Source: UTCHB3 sp008363265 (GTDB lineage Bacteria > Bacteroidota > Ignavibacteria > Ignavibacteriales > Ignavibacteriaceae). Taken from it: a stretch of 64,000 nucleotides of DNA. The notes beneath the pieces are model-generated. The model made no database searches, was not told the origin of the DNA, and was given only the letters and a program-made list of their open reading frames with translations. The stretch covers positions 124,001-188,000 of the forward strand of contig BTUW01000002.1 in assembly GCA_045863055.1 (NCBI GenBank). Reading direction: 5' to 3'. The first letter of the stretch is position 1. Every line of letters begins with the position of its first letter. The position numbers were made by a program, and so were the translations under genes. Positions 43,674-52,197 of the stretch are shown here, one piece after another.

Positions 43674-46025
43674 TTGAATTTCAAAACCAAGATCCTTTTT
43701 CTCCTCATTCCCCTCTCCCTGCTGCTTTCAGGATGTGGATTGTGGACCGATTTTACGACCTATTTCAATCTCTACCACAACGCCAAGACGCTTTACTACG
43801 ATGCGGAAGAACTGATAATCAAAGAACGGAAAGACATCTTTTTCGTCTCTGAGGCAGCAATTCCGGCGGGTGCAAATCAGAATCTCCCGAAAGTGATCGA
43901 GAAGTTCTCGAAACTCCTTCAGTTCCACAACAAAAGTTCATACGTTGATGACGCTCTCTTCCTGATCGGAAAAGCGTTTTACTATCAGAAAAGCTACATC
44001 AAAGCATCACGAAAGTTTCAGGAACTGATCGCCACCCAGCCCAACAGCAGCCTTGTTCTCGATGCCACCCTATGGCTCGGGAAATCTGAAATGCAGATGA
44101 AGAAGTTTGACTCAGGACTTAAGTATCTCGATGAAGCCAAACAGATGGCCCTGAAGGAAAAGAACAATGATATCCTGTCTGAGGTCTATGTTGAAGAAGT
44201 CAGATATCTAAAATTTCAGGAAAAATTCGCCGAAGCTGTGCAAAAGCTCCGTGATATCGTGGCTCTTGATCTTTCTGATGAACTTTCGGCGAAGGCGCTT
44301 TTTGAGACCGGGGAACTCCTCTTCAGAAAGCTTGATAACCCCACTGAAGCGGCAACGGCATATAAAACAACACTCGATTTTTCTCCCCCCTTCGATGTCG
44401 AATACAATTCCAGGCTCAACTACAGCATCTGTCTCAGGGAAATGGGTAAACTGGATGAATCGCAGGCGAATCTGGAAGAGATGGGACGCGAGTTCAAGTT
44501 CCTCGAAAAGATCGATGAGATATATTTGCAAAAGGGTCTTAATCTAAAGAGGATGGGGAAATATGATGAGGCCTACAAACAGCTGTATGTTCTTGATACC
44601 CTGGCCCAAAACTCAGTATCTTCAGGTGTGGCACGCTTTGAAATGGGTGACATGTTCGAGAACAACCTCCGGAATTTCGATTCTGCATTCGTCTATTACT
44701 CAAAGGCTGAAAAAAGCGCGTCAACCGTGGATTATGTTAAGAAGATAAAAGAGAAATCAGCACTCTTCAAAAGATACGAAGGATTGCAAACAAATCTCTA
44801 TGTCTATACAAGGCAACTCGCCTATCTTGCGGATCCTATTGAGTTCAAGAAAGATTCTTTGAATTTTTACGCCGATTCTGCTGATGCCAGACTCGCCGAC
44901 CTCTTCAAACCCGTTGAACAGCTGACCGACAGCGCTAAAAGAGCGCTCGATTCCCTGAAAGCCATAAAGGATTCCCTTGATAACCTCGCCAAGCAGGGTG
45001 GACAGCCGGGTGGAGTAGTTCAGGATGAAGAGGAACTGGTGGTTGGAAGACCTAAAGGTGAGGGAGACCCTGAAGGCAAGGGTCCGGAACAGGGTTTGGG
45101 CAACCAACCTGTGACAGTACAGAAAAAAGGTTGGGCGCCGGTGATGCCGCAAATTTCGGCGGATTCTCTCAGATCACTCCTTTCGAAAGTCTATTTTGAC
45201 CTTGGTAATGTCTTTTTCGGCGAAATAATTATCCCCGATTCTTCGTATCATTATTATACTTTGCTCCTCTCAGAGTATCCGGGATCAAAATTTACCGGAC
45301 AGGCCCTTTTTTCACTCGGCTCATATTATCTCGACAAGAACGAGAAATCCACAGCAGATTCGATCTTTCAGGTGGTCTATGATAATTTTCAGAATGAATC
45401 AGTGGTAAATCTTGCCGCCGACAAGCTCGGGAAACCGAAGATACTCCTTAACGCTTCTCCGGCTGATCAGCTTTTTGAAGAGGCGGAAAAAGTGTATTAT
45501 ACCAAGGAATTCAGCACGGCGGTACAAAAGTATTACTCGGTTTTCAGGCTTTATCCTGAAACATTTACGGCACCTAAATCACTTCTCGCGGCCGGCTTCG
45601 TACTCGAGAATGATCTGATGCTCCGTGACTCAGCATTCGCAGTATACGACACACTCGTCACCCGCTATCCTCAGACCCGTTTCACGAACAAGATCGCTCC
45701 TAAAGTGAACTTCTACAAGGATGAAAGAGCAAAAGCGAAGAAAAGAATTGATGATTCTCTGAAAGCGATACAAGACAGCATAGTTGCCGATTCAATCGCT
45801 AAACATGCACCCAAGATCGATTCAACGGCTACCAATAAAACTATAACAGATTCGACCGGAAGCGAAAAAAAGGACCCCCCAACAAACCCGGCTCCCCCGG
45901 AACAGATAGAAGAGAAGAAACAGGATCAGACCATTCAGGAGAGCCCATGGGCAACTTTATTAAGAGAAGAGACCTTCTTGATCTCATCGAAGAAGGTGAA
46001 AGCTCGACTACGGAATTCAAGTTAA
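43674..46025 (+). CDS. TPR-repeat lipoprotein
   Basis: 783 aa with a lipoprotein signal and lipobox ending at C21 (LLLSGC). The body is a chain of tetratricopeptide-like repeats (blocks such as AKALFETGELLF, ALFSLGSYYLDKNEKSTADSIF, KSLLAAGFVLEND). It ends in a low-complexity Lys/Asp/Pro-rich tail. Probable periplasmic or outer-membrane-associated scaffold; no enzyme motif. The start is TTG at 43674. The last 79 nt overlap the next gene in another frame, so the extreme C-terminus may not be under strong constraint. Confidence 0.85.
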   Translation: MNFKTKILFLLIPLSLLLSGCGLWTDFTTYFNLYHNAKTLYYDAEELIIKERKDIFFVSEAAIPAGANQNLPKVIEKFSKLLQFHNKSSYVDDALFLIGKAFYYQKSYIKASRKFQELIATQPNSSLVLDATLWLGKSEMQMKKFDSGLKYLDEAKQMALKEKNNDILSEVYVEEVRYLKFQEKFAEAVQKLRDIVALDLSDELSAKALFETGELLFRKLDNPTEAATAYKTTLDFSPPFDVEYNSRLNYSICLREMGKLDESQANLEEMGREFKFLEKIDEIYLQKGLNLKRMGKYDEAYKQLYVLDTLAQNSVSSGVARFEMGDMFENNLRNFDSAFVYYSKAEKSASTVDYVKKIKEKSALFKRYEGLQTNLYVYTRQLAYLADPIEFKKDSLNFYADSADARLADLFKPVEQLTDSAKRALDSLKAIKDSLDNLAKQGGQPGGVVQDEEELVVGRPKGEGDPEGKGPEQGLGNQPVTVQKKGWAPVMPQISADSLRSLLSKVYFDLGNVFFGEIIIPDSSYHYYTLLLSEYPGSKFTGQALFSLGSYYLDKNEKSTADSIFQVVYDNFQNESVVNLAADKLGKPKILLNASPADQLFEEAEKVYYTKEFSTAVQKYYSVFRLYPETFTAPKSLLAAGFVLENDLMLRDSAFAVYDTLVTRYPQTRFTNKIAPKVNFYKDERAKAKKRIDDSLKAIQDSIVADSIAKHAPKIDSTATNKTITDSTGSEKKDPPTNPAPPEQIEEKKQDQTIQESPWATLLREETFLISSKKVKARLRNSS

Positions 46026-46609
46026 AGTTTACAGAGCCTGAAAAGATCGCGAAGGTAATGATCTCTTTCGCGAATACAAAAGGGGGGTATTTAATTTTCG
46101 GCGTGAACGATGACAAAAAGATCGTCGGTCTCGAAAGTGAAAAGACTGAACTTGAATTTATAAACGAAACCACGGCTTACTACATAACCCCGCCGATCGA
46201 ATACGATTTGCAGTTCATTAATGTTGATCAGAAGGAATTGGTGGTGGTTTTAGTCCCCGAATCCGACAATAAACCACACAGGATCCAGGATTACAAAGAA
46301 GAGCTTGATATTAGCACCGCGCAGGTTTACATCCGCGTGAACGATAAAAGCATCCCCGCCTCGAAACAGATGATCCGTATCTTACGGGCAAACAGCAGCT
46401 CAAATCCCCTTATAAAATATGCCATCGGCGACCTCGAAAAAAAGGTTTTCAACTGGCTGCAAACACATGAAACGATCAGTGTTCAGTCACTCGCCAAAGC
46501 GGCAAATGTTTCAGAGAGAAGGGCCTCACGTACACTCGTAACCCTCGTCCGTGCCGGCGCGATCCACATCCACACCAAAGACAACGGCGAAGAGTTCTTT
46601 ACTTTGTAG
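45947..46609 (+). CDS. AlbA_2/Schlafen-type protein with C-terminal winged helix
   Basis: 220 aa. The N-terminal AlbA_2 (divergent AAA-4/Schlafen-like) domain is shown by EGESSTTEFKLKF, VMISFANTKGGYLIFGV and VYIRVNDKSIPA. The C-terminal 65 residues form a winged helix (VFNWLQTHETISVQSLAKAANVSERRASRTL in two parts). This architecture suggests a DNA-binding regulator. ATG 45947 follows CAGGAGA inside the 3' end of the TPR gene, giving a 79-nt overlap in a different frame, so translation is probably linked to the upstream gene. Confidence 0.86.
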   Translation: MGNFIKRRDLLDLIEEGESSTTEFKLKFTEPEKIAKVMISFANTKGGYLIFGVNDDKKIVGLESEKTELEFINETTAYYITPPIEYDLQFINVDQKELVVVLVPESDNKPHRIQDYKEELDISTAQVYIRVNDKSIPASKQMIRILRANSSSNPLIKYAIGDLEKKVFNWLQTHETISVQSLAKAANVSERRASRTLVTLVRAGAIHIHTKDNGEEFFTL

Positions 46610-46633
46610 TTTTTCACCGCAGAGGCCGCACAG

Positions 46634-46780
46634 TCCGCCGCAGCGGAGCAGAGATAGATATTATCACTTTACTCCGCCACGGTAGTGCCATATGGCACAA
46701 CTAACGATGGACTAGACTAAACCCCAAACCCTAAACCCAATCCGCCGCAGGCGGACTCCACACTCTACACTCCACACTCA
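46634..46780. repeat. Palindromes and heptamer arrays before the trmH-like 3' end
   Basis: TCCGCCGCAGCGGA at 46634-46647; TAAACCC, CAAACCC, TAAACCC at 46718-46738; TCCGCCGCAGGCGGA at 46741-46755; CTCCACA, CTCTACA, CTCCACA at 46756-46776, running into the stop codon at 46778-46780. A TGCCATATGGCA palindrome is at 46687-46698. Confidence 0.8.
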
Positions 46781-47314
46781 ATCCCACTTTTTCCTGATCT
46801 CATAAATCGAAATCCCATACGCCACTGCCACATTGAGCGATTGCTTGATGCCGTACTGAGGGATCTCAACCGTGAAATCACACAGGTCGAGAAGTGCCTG
46901 GTTCACACCTGTTATCTCGTTGCCGATTATGAACAGAAGCGGGAAGATATCTTTGGTAAGCTCAGAATAGTCCAATGAGGTATCTGTAAGCTCGAGCGAG
47001 GCAATTTTGTAACCCTTGGCTTTGTACTTCTGTACAACTTCAACCGGGTCTTTTACCCATTCCCATTCCACGCTCTCGGTGGCTCCAAGTGCTGTTTTCA
47101 TGATGTCTTTTACAGGGGGGGCGGGTGTATAGCCACACAGATACAATTTCTCGATCATCGCGCCGTCGGAAGTACGGAAAACGGAACCCACATTGTAGCT
47201 ACTGCGGATAGAATCAAGCAGAACGACGACGGGCATTTTTTCCACTTCGTGAAGCTTGTCGAGTTTTGCCCTGCCTGCCGAGATCTCCGCGTGCGAAAGT
47301 TTTCTGTTAGCCAT
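46778..47314 (-). CDS. SpoU/TrmH-family RNA 2'-O-methyltransferase
   Basis: SPOUT-class methyltransferase of tRNA or rRNA ribose. The three family motifs are present: LLDSIRSSYNVGSVFRTSDG near residue 31, LLFIIGNEITGV near 123, and IPQYGIKQSLNVAVAYG near 150. 178 aa is short but complete, with no L30e-type N-terminal domain. The target nucleotide cannot be predicted. Last gene of a leftward RNA-modification operon, overlapping rlmN by 8 nt. Confidence 0.92.
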   Translation of the reverse strand: MANRKLSHAEISAGRAKLDKLHEVEKMPVVVLLDSIRSSYNVGSVFRTSDGAMIEKLYLCGYTPAPPVKDIMKTALGATESVEWEWVKDPVEVVQKYKAKGYKIASLELTDTSLDYSELTKDIFPLLFIIGNEITGVNQALLDLCDFTVEIPQYGIKQSLNVAVAYGISIYEIRKKWD

Positions 47315-48380
47315 TGCTTTTTATCACCACCCCCGCGAGCTGCCCACAGGCGGCTGCTATCTCATCACCCTGAGTGTCACGGATCATGACTGTCACATTT
47401 TCCTCACGAAGCCTGTCGGCGAACTCTTCGATTCTCGCTTTTGGTGTGGAACGGAGCTCTCCCGAAAAACCTTCAGGCTGCATATGCTCCAGAGAGTTGA
47501 ACGGAATGATGTTCACCTTCGAGGGCATCCTGCGGCAAAGTTTTCCGAGGGCTTTTATATCCTGATCCCGGTCGTTGATCCCGGCCAGCATTGTGTACTC
47601 GTAAGTTATACGGGTATTTGTTTTCTTCAGATAATACTCGATCGCCTCGATGTTCTCTTTCAATGAATATTTCGCGTTGATCGGCATGATCTTCGTCCTG
47701 ATATCCTCGAAGCACGAGTGAAGCGAGAGAGCAAGTTTCGGTCTTAGTCCTGTATCAGCAAGGTCCCTGATCCTGGGAGCAATTCCCGCGGTTGAAACCG
47801 TGATCTTCTTCAGGCTGATCCCCTTTGTTAACTCCTCTGCAAAAATTTCAAGCGATTTAACCGTTGACTCATAATTCAGCAACGGCTCACCCATCCCCAT
47901 GTACACAATGTTCGTAATATCACGGTCGAATTGTCTTTGTGCCATCGCGTACTGATCGAATATCTCACCCGGTGTGAGATTCCTCTTGTAACCAAGCAGA
48001 CCGGTGGCGCAGAATTTGCAGTCGAGTGGACATCCAACCTGCGTGGAAACACAGAGGGTAACCCTCTTCTCTTCGGGGATGATCACGCATTCGATAAGAT
48101 TTTCGAGGGAGGTTTTCAGCAGCAACTTCACTGTTCCTTCCGATCCCGAGATCGAAGTGTCGGTAAGTTCAAGTGTGTTAAGAATTGTATCCGATTTCAG
48201 CCTCTCACGCAGGGGCTTTGAGATATTGAGCATCTTGTCATAATCATCAACCAGATAGTTGTACATCCAGTTGAATATCTGCTCACCCCTGAACGGTTTT
48301 TCGCCCGATTCAGCGAACCACTCCTTCAATTCGGGGAGTGTCTTTCCTTTAAGTAATATTTTCTTTGTATCCGTTGCCAT
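47307..48380 (-). CDS. rlmN: 23S rRNA (adenine2503-C2)-methyltransferase RlmN
   Basis: Radical SAM enzyme methylating A2503 in 23S rRNA and A37 in some tRNAs. The cluster motif CPLDCKFCATG is near residue 116. Other family blocks are present: YMGMGEPLLNYESTV, TVSTAGIAPRIRDLA, LSLHSCFEDIRTKIMPIN and TYEYTMLAGIND, with a conserved Cys near the C-terminus (AAACGQLAG). 357 aa. The gene overlaps queG by 32 nt and trmH-like by 8 nt. Confidence 0.96.
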   Translation of the reverse strand: MATDTKKILLKGKTLPELKEWFAESGEKPFRGEQIFNWMYNYLVDDYDKMLNISKPLRERLKSDTILNTLELTDTSISGSEGTVKLLLKTSLENLIECVIIPEEKRVTLCVSTQVGCPLDCKFCATGLLGYKRNLTPGEIFDQYAMAQRQFDRDITNIVYMGMGEPLLNYESTVKSLEIFAEELTKGISLKKITVSTAGIAPRIRDLADTGLRPKLALSLHSCFEDIRTKIMPINAKYSLKENIEAIEYYLKKTNTRITYEYTMLAGINDRDQDIKALGKLCRRMPSKVNIIPFNSLEHMQPEGFSGELRSTPKARIEEFADRLREENVTVMIRDTQGDEIAAACGQLAGVVIKSNG

Positions 48381-49320
48381 TTCCTGTTCTTTTTACAAAT
48401 TCTGAATTGCGGCGCATCCCTTTAAGTTTGCTCCTTAAGATAGGGCTCTCCGCGAAGCGTTTCCTGAATTCGCCGCTTTCAATCCCCTCAAAATAATCAA
48501 GTTCAAATTCACGGTTCAGCGCATCGGGATCATCCTCCCGGAGGAATCCTTCCTCTAACGTGACCGTGCTGAATTTATTGTTCCATGGGCATACATCCTG
48601 GCAAATGTCGCACCCGAATATCCAATTATCCATATTTCCCGCGAACTCCCCGGGAATCTCCCCTTTGTTCTCAATGGTCAGATAGGAGATGCAGCGGCTG
48701 CCGTCAACCACATACGGTTTCACAATTGCATCCGTGGGACATGCATCGATGCAGGCGGTGCAACTTCCACAGTGATCGGTAATCGGTTCATCGTACTCAA
48801 ACCCAAGGTTTGTGAAGATATTAGCGATAAAGAACCAGCTGCCGATCCGTCTGTTAATAACATTTGAGTGCTTCCCGATCCAGCCAATTCCTGCCTTCGA
48901 TGCCCAAACCTTGTCCATCACTGGACCTGTATCGACATAACTGACGGACTCACATCCTGGAAATTCCATCTTCAACCGGGCTTCAAAAACCTTTAATTTC
49001 TCCCAAAGGATGTAGTGATAATCTCGCCCCCACGCGTACCTCGAAACCTTCCCCATTCCTTCGGTAAATCCACCCGGTTGCCAGTAGTTCAGGCCAAGTG
49101 AGATTACAGACCGGGCTGAGGGGAGGATATTCCGGGGGTCTTTTCTTTTCTCAAGATTCTTCTCAAGGTAGGCCATTCCGCCTGCGTAACCCCGCGAAAG
49201 CCACTCCTTTAGAAACTGTGTCTCCCGTTCAAGGGGCTCAACGGGAGCAAATCCTGTCAGATCAAAACCGAGTGCGCGGGCAATTTCAACAACTTTTTCC
49301 CTGTCTTTCACCACTTCCAA
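48349..49320 (-). CDS. queG: Epoxyqueuosine reductase QueG
   Basis: Last step of queuosine synthesis in tRNA anticodons, a cobalamin and [4Fe-4S] enzyme. Two ferredoxin-like cluster sites: CGSCTACIDACPTDAI near residue 178 and FGCDICQDVCPWN near 230. Upstream blocks DTGPVMDKVWASKAGIGWIGKH are typical. The start may be TTG 49320 or GTG 49311; the latter would overlap the Rieske stop in a GTGA arrangement. It shares an operon with rlmN and trmH-like, all acting on RNA. Confidence 0.95.
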   Translation of the reverse strand: MEVVKDREKVVEIARALGFDLTGFAPVEPLERETQFLKEWLSRGYAGGMAYLEKNLEKRKDPRNILPSARSVISLGLNYWQPGGFTEGMGKVSRYAWGRDYHYILWEKLKVFEARLKMEFPGCESVSYVDTGPVMDKVWASKAGIGWIGKHSNVINRRIGSWFFIANIFTNLGFEYDEPITDHCGSCTACIDACPTDAIVKPYVVDGSRCISYLTIENKGEIPGEFAGNMDNWIFGCDICQDVCPWNNKFSTVTLEEGFLREDDPDALNREFELDYFEGIESGEFRKRFAESPILRSKLKGMRRNSEFVKRTGNGNGYKENIT

Positions 49321-49646
49321 TGCGGTTCTTCATTCTCCACGGTCACCCAGACGTGACCATTCTTGATCTCAACGGGATAAATCTTAAGTCCTCTGTTCCC
49401 CGAATCCTTCTGACCAGTTTCAAGGTCGAAGCGCCATCCGTGGATGGGACAGTAAACATGGCCATCCTCGATGAAACCGGTGTAGATCGCGGCAGCGTGC
49501 TGGTGGGGACAGATGTTTCCGATCGCGTGGATCTTCTCTCCCACTTTAAAGACCGCGATATCCTCGCCGTTAACAATAAACCGCTTCCCCTCACTCTCGT
49601 GAAGTTCGGTAACTTTGCAAAGTTTCTGTGTGGCTTCGTTCATCAT
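49308..49646 (-). CDS. Rieske-type [2Fe-2S] ferredoxin
   Basis: 112-aa soluble Rieske protein. Cluster ligands C46-x-H48 and C66-x2-H69 (CPHQH ... CPIHGW). It resembles NirD or dioxygenase ferredoxin components. The partner is unknown. It lies 29 nt after the MBL hydrolase and overlaps queG by 13 nt, so it might supply electrons to an enzyme of this operon (QueG or RlmN), which is an inference from position only. Two adjacent ATGs at the start are both possible. Confidence 0.9.
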   Translation of the reverse strand: MMNEATQKLCKVTELHESEGKRFIVNGEDIAVFKVGEKIHAIGNICPHQHAAAIYTGFIEDGHVYCPIHGWRFDLETGQKDSGNRGLKIYPVEIKNGHVWVTVENEEPHWKW

Positions 49647-49675
49647 TGCTCCTTCCGGTTACGGTGCTCCCGGAA

Positions 49676-50521
49676 TTATAGTTGGAAAAGTTTTTCCTTT
49701 ACCCTGAAACCTTTATCGGTCCGCTCAACTTTCACCGCCACCACTTCGGGATCGTGCTGAACCACAAGGGTCCAGTCTTCATCCGAGGCTTTGGCCAGCA
49801 CTTCTTTTTTCTCCTGAAGTGTAACCAGGGGCTGAAGGTCGTACCCCATTATGTAAGGTAGCGGTACATGCGCGTGCATCGGAATGAGATCAGCGCAGAA
49901 GAAAAGGGTCTGGGCTCCGTCCGAGATCTTTATCGCCTGCTGTCCGAAAGTGTGGCCATTTATTTCATAGAGCGAGATGCCGTCCATAAATTCCATCGTG
50001 GCGTCATCTATAAGTTCCAGTACTCCGTGCTCCATCAGTGGAACAAAGTTCTGTTTGATGTAGCTCCCACGGTCACGGTCGGAAGGGCTGGAACCCCACT
50101 CAAAATTCTTTTTTCTTACAAAGTATTTCGCGCTCGGAAACGCCGGTACAAGTTTGCCGTCTTCCTTTTTCACCGATCCTCCCGCGTGATCGAAGTGGAG
50201 GTGGGTGTGAAGCACTTTGGTTATTTCTTCAGGTTTAACCCCTGCGGCTTTAAGACTTTTTTCGAGTGTGGTTTCGGGATCTATCCCGTAAATGTTCCGC
50301 GATTTTTCATCCCACTTTTCTCCCATTCCGGTATCGATAAGCATCTTTTCATTTTCCCACTCAAGCAGCAGAAGGCGGGCGGCCATCGCTATCCTGTTCA
50401 TGCCATCGGCAGGATTGGTTTTCTCCCACAACGGTTTCGGAATTATTCCGAACATTGCTCCGCCGTCCAGGGCGAAGTATCCCGATTCAATAACTTTAAT
50501 ACTGTATTTGCCTGATACCAT
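49676..50521 (-). CDS. MBL-fold metallo-hydrolase
   Basis: 281-aa metallo-beta-lactamase-fold hydrolase. The metal motif THLHFDHAGG is near residue 106, with further conserved H and D residues (GHTFGQQAIKI, FFCADLIPMHAHV). The substrate is unknown; the family includes lactonases and other hydrolases. First gene of the operon leading to the Rieske, queG, rlmN and trmH-like genes. A TATTTTTG promoter element lies 27 nt upstream of the start. Confidence 0.88.
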   Translation of the reverse strand: MVSGKYSIKVIESGYFALDGGAMFGIIPKPLWEKTNPADGMNRIAMAARLLLLEWENEKMLIDTGMGEKWDEKSRNIYGIDPETTLEKSLKAAGVKPEEITKVLHTHLHFDHAGGSVKKEDGKLVPAFPSAKYFVRKKNFEWGSSPSDRDRGSYIKQNFVPLMEHGVLELIDDATMEFMDGISLYEINGHTFGQQAIKISDGAQTLFFCADLIPMHAHVPLPYIMGYDLQPLVTLQEKKEVLAKASDEDWTLVVQHDPEVVAVKVERTDKGFRVKEKLFQL

Positions 50522-50547
50522 CTCTTTTCTTTGTTTTTAATTGTCTG

Positions 50548-50555
50548 CAAAAATA
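50548..50555 (-). promoter_or_regulatory. TAnnTTTG-type -7 element before the MBL operon
   Basis: Minus-strand TATTTTTG, 27 nt before ATG 50521; no clear -33 box. Confidence 0.45.
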
Positions 50556-50599
50556 ATAAAATTGAAGTTCGTTTTAATTAATTTTTAGGATCCCCGGAA

Positions 50600-52132
50600 T
50601 TGACCAGCAACCGGAAGTTCGACATTATAATAACAGGCGGCGGAATAGCCGGGTTCACTGCCGCGACCATCATCCAAAAATACTTCAAGAAGAAGACAGT
50701 GCTTATCACGGGAGTTCAAGTTCCCGAAGGCGAAGTACCGCTCGATCTTTTCACGGCCTCACTTTACACAGGCCAGATGGAAACCGAATCGATTGCCAGG
50801 AGGATATTTGACTGGATCACTGACAGTAAACTGACATGGGAGCGCCTCCCTTCGATCTACGAGCGCCACTTCTATCCTGGAAGAAAGCTGAACCTTTCTG
50901 ATAACCTCGCGCATTATATGGACGCACTTAAGGAGGCTTTTCCAAAGGAAAAAGGAAATGTCGATCTCATTTTCCGCGATATCCAGCACGCGGCAAACTA
51001 CACGAGTTATTATCTGATGAAACTGGTTCTTCCGGCCATTCTGCACGGCGTGTCTGAACGGTTCTTCGCTTCGGGCAAGCGCCACGCGGGATCATCATTC
51101 GAAGAGTATCTTTCGACAATGACTGAGAATCAGCGGTTCAAACAAATGCTCTCGGGCCAGTTGCAGAACCTCGCTGCGTGCAGGGAATCAACTGCTTTTA
51201 TTTTTCAGTCGATGAACATGATGGATTTTCTGAACGGGGCGTTTGCCCCCACCGGTGGTCCCGCGACGGTTTACACCCGGCTTGCAGAGTCATATATTTC
51301 AGCAGGTGGCACACTGCTGGAGGGAACAATTGAGGGTGTTGATGTTTCAGGCAATAAGGTCAGCTGTCTCCACTTCCTGGACAATGAAGGAACAGAGCAT
51401 CGATTGAAGGCAAAAAAATGTATTTGGGGACTTGGCATCACACCCCTGAATGAGGCAGTAAAAAAGGAAAAAGTTCATCAGCGGCTGCTCGCATCAACCG
51501 GTATCAGTGAACACATGCCTCACCCGGTGGTGTATAAGGTTGAGTTTAATGAAAAATTCAGGGGTCTCAATATTAAAGGGGAGGTTTTCCGGTTCTTCCC
51601 CGATGAAAAAGTCGAACCCGATGAAATTCCTCAGGCGGTATCGCTGTATCCCGTTTTTTCTGAGGCCACGGGGGAGCAGTTCCCTGACAAATATCTTGCA
51701 GTGGTTTTTATAAGTGGTGAATCCGCACAGCAGTTCTTTTCATCCGGTAAAGAAATTTCTGATCTGAAAGAGTATGTCATTGAAATGATCAAACTCCATC
51801 AGCCGAAACTGGCCGCCGCGATAGGATCGGTGACACATCAAAAGCCGGGCCGTTTTGGTCCCACAGGATACTTTAACCCGTACGGTACGGCGATGCCTTC
51901 AGCATCAAGGGCCCGCGGCAGAATGAAAAAGAATCCCTGGAAGCTCTCAAATGTTTTCCTGACCGATGCAGACCTTTTTATTCCCGGGGTGGTGGGGTCG
52001 GTGATGGCAGGCGTTACAACGGTTGGAATGGTGATGGGGCCCTTCCCCTTCTTTAAGTTCTTCCGCTACCTGAAAAGTGAGTCGAAAAAGACTGTTAAGA
52101 TCAAGATAAAACCGCTTAAATACAAAAAATAA
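50600..52132 (+). CDS. FAD-dependent oxidoreductase (phytoene-dehydrogenase/retinol-saturase-like)
   Basis: 510 aa. The N-terminal dinucleotide-binding motif is IIITGGGIAGFTAATII. The C-terminal GVVGSVMAGVTTVGMVMG block is similar to the FAD-closing segment of CrtI-type enzymes. Between them, FAPTGGPATVYTRLAESYISAGGTLLEG in parts resembles the amine-oxidase/CrtI superfamily. Start TTG at 50600 after CCCCGGAA, with no better alternative. Substrate unknown; a carotenoid or other isoprenoid would fit the MEP genes, but this is only an inference. Divergent from the MBL operon. Confidence 0.8.
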   Translation: MTSNRKFDIIITGGGIAGFTAATIIQKYFKKKTVLITGVQVPEGEVPLDLFTASLYTGQMETESIARRIFDWITDSKLTWERLPSIYERHFYPGRKLNLSDNLAHYMDALKEAFPKEKGNVDLIFRDIQHAANYTSYYLMKLVLPAILHGVSERFFASGKRHAGSSFEEYLSTMTENQRFKQMLSGQLQNLAACRESTAFIFQSMNMMDFLNGAFAPTGGPATVYTRLAESYISAGGTLLEGTIEGVDVSGNKVSCLHFLDNEGTEHRLKAKKCIWGLGITPLNEAVKKEKVHQRLLASTGISEHMPHPVVYKVEFNEKFRGLNIKGEVFRFFPDEKVEPDEIPQAVSLYPVFSEATGEQFPDKYLAVVFISGESAQQFFSSGKEISDLKEYVIEMIKLHQPKLAAAIGSVTHQKPGRFGPTGYFNPYGTAMPSASRARGRMKKNPWKLSNVFLTDADLFIPGVVGSVMAGVTTVGMVMGPFPFFKFFRYLKSESKKTVKIKIKPLKYKK

Positions 52133-52179
52133 TGCCTTTGCACACCAGACCGTTTAGCGGAGGGTGGATACAAAGGCAT
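52132..52179 (-). terminator. Terminator between convergent oxidoreductase and ferredoxin genes
   Basis: ATGCCTTTG/CAAAGGCAT 9-bp stem extended by CACACC/GGTGGA. On the minus strand it is followed by ATTATTTTTTG, so it serves the ferredoxin gene. The T run overlaps the last codons of the oxidoreductase gene. Confidence 0.75.
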
Positions 52180-52197
52180 CAATAAAAAAGTAGCGGA

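Noticed and set aside
46718..46738. Telomere-like AAACCCT repeat suggesting eukaryotic contamination
   Set aside because: Only three units, and similar period-7 arrays of other words occur throughout the window among bacterial genes.
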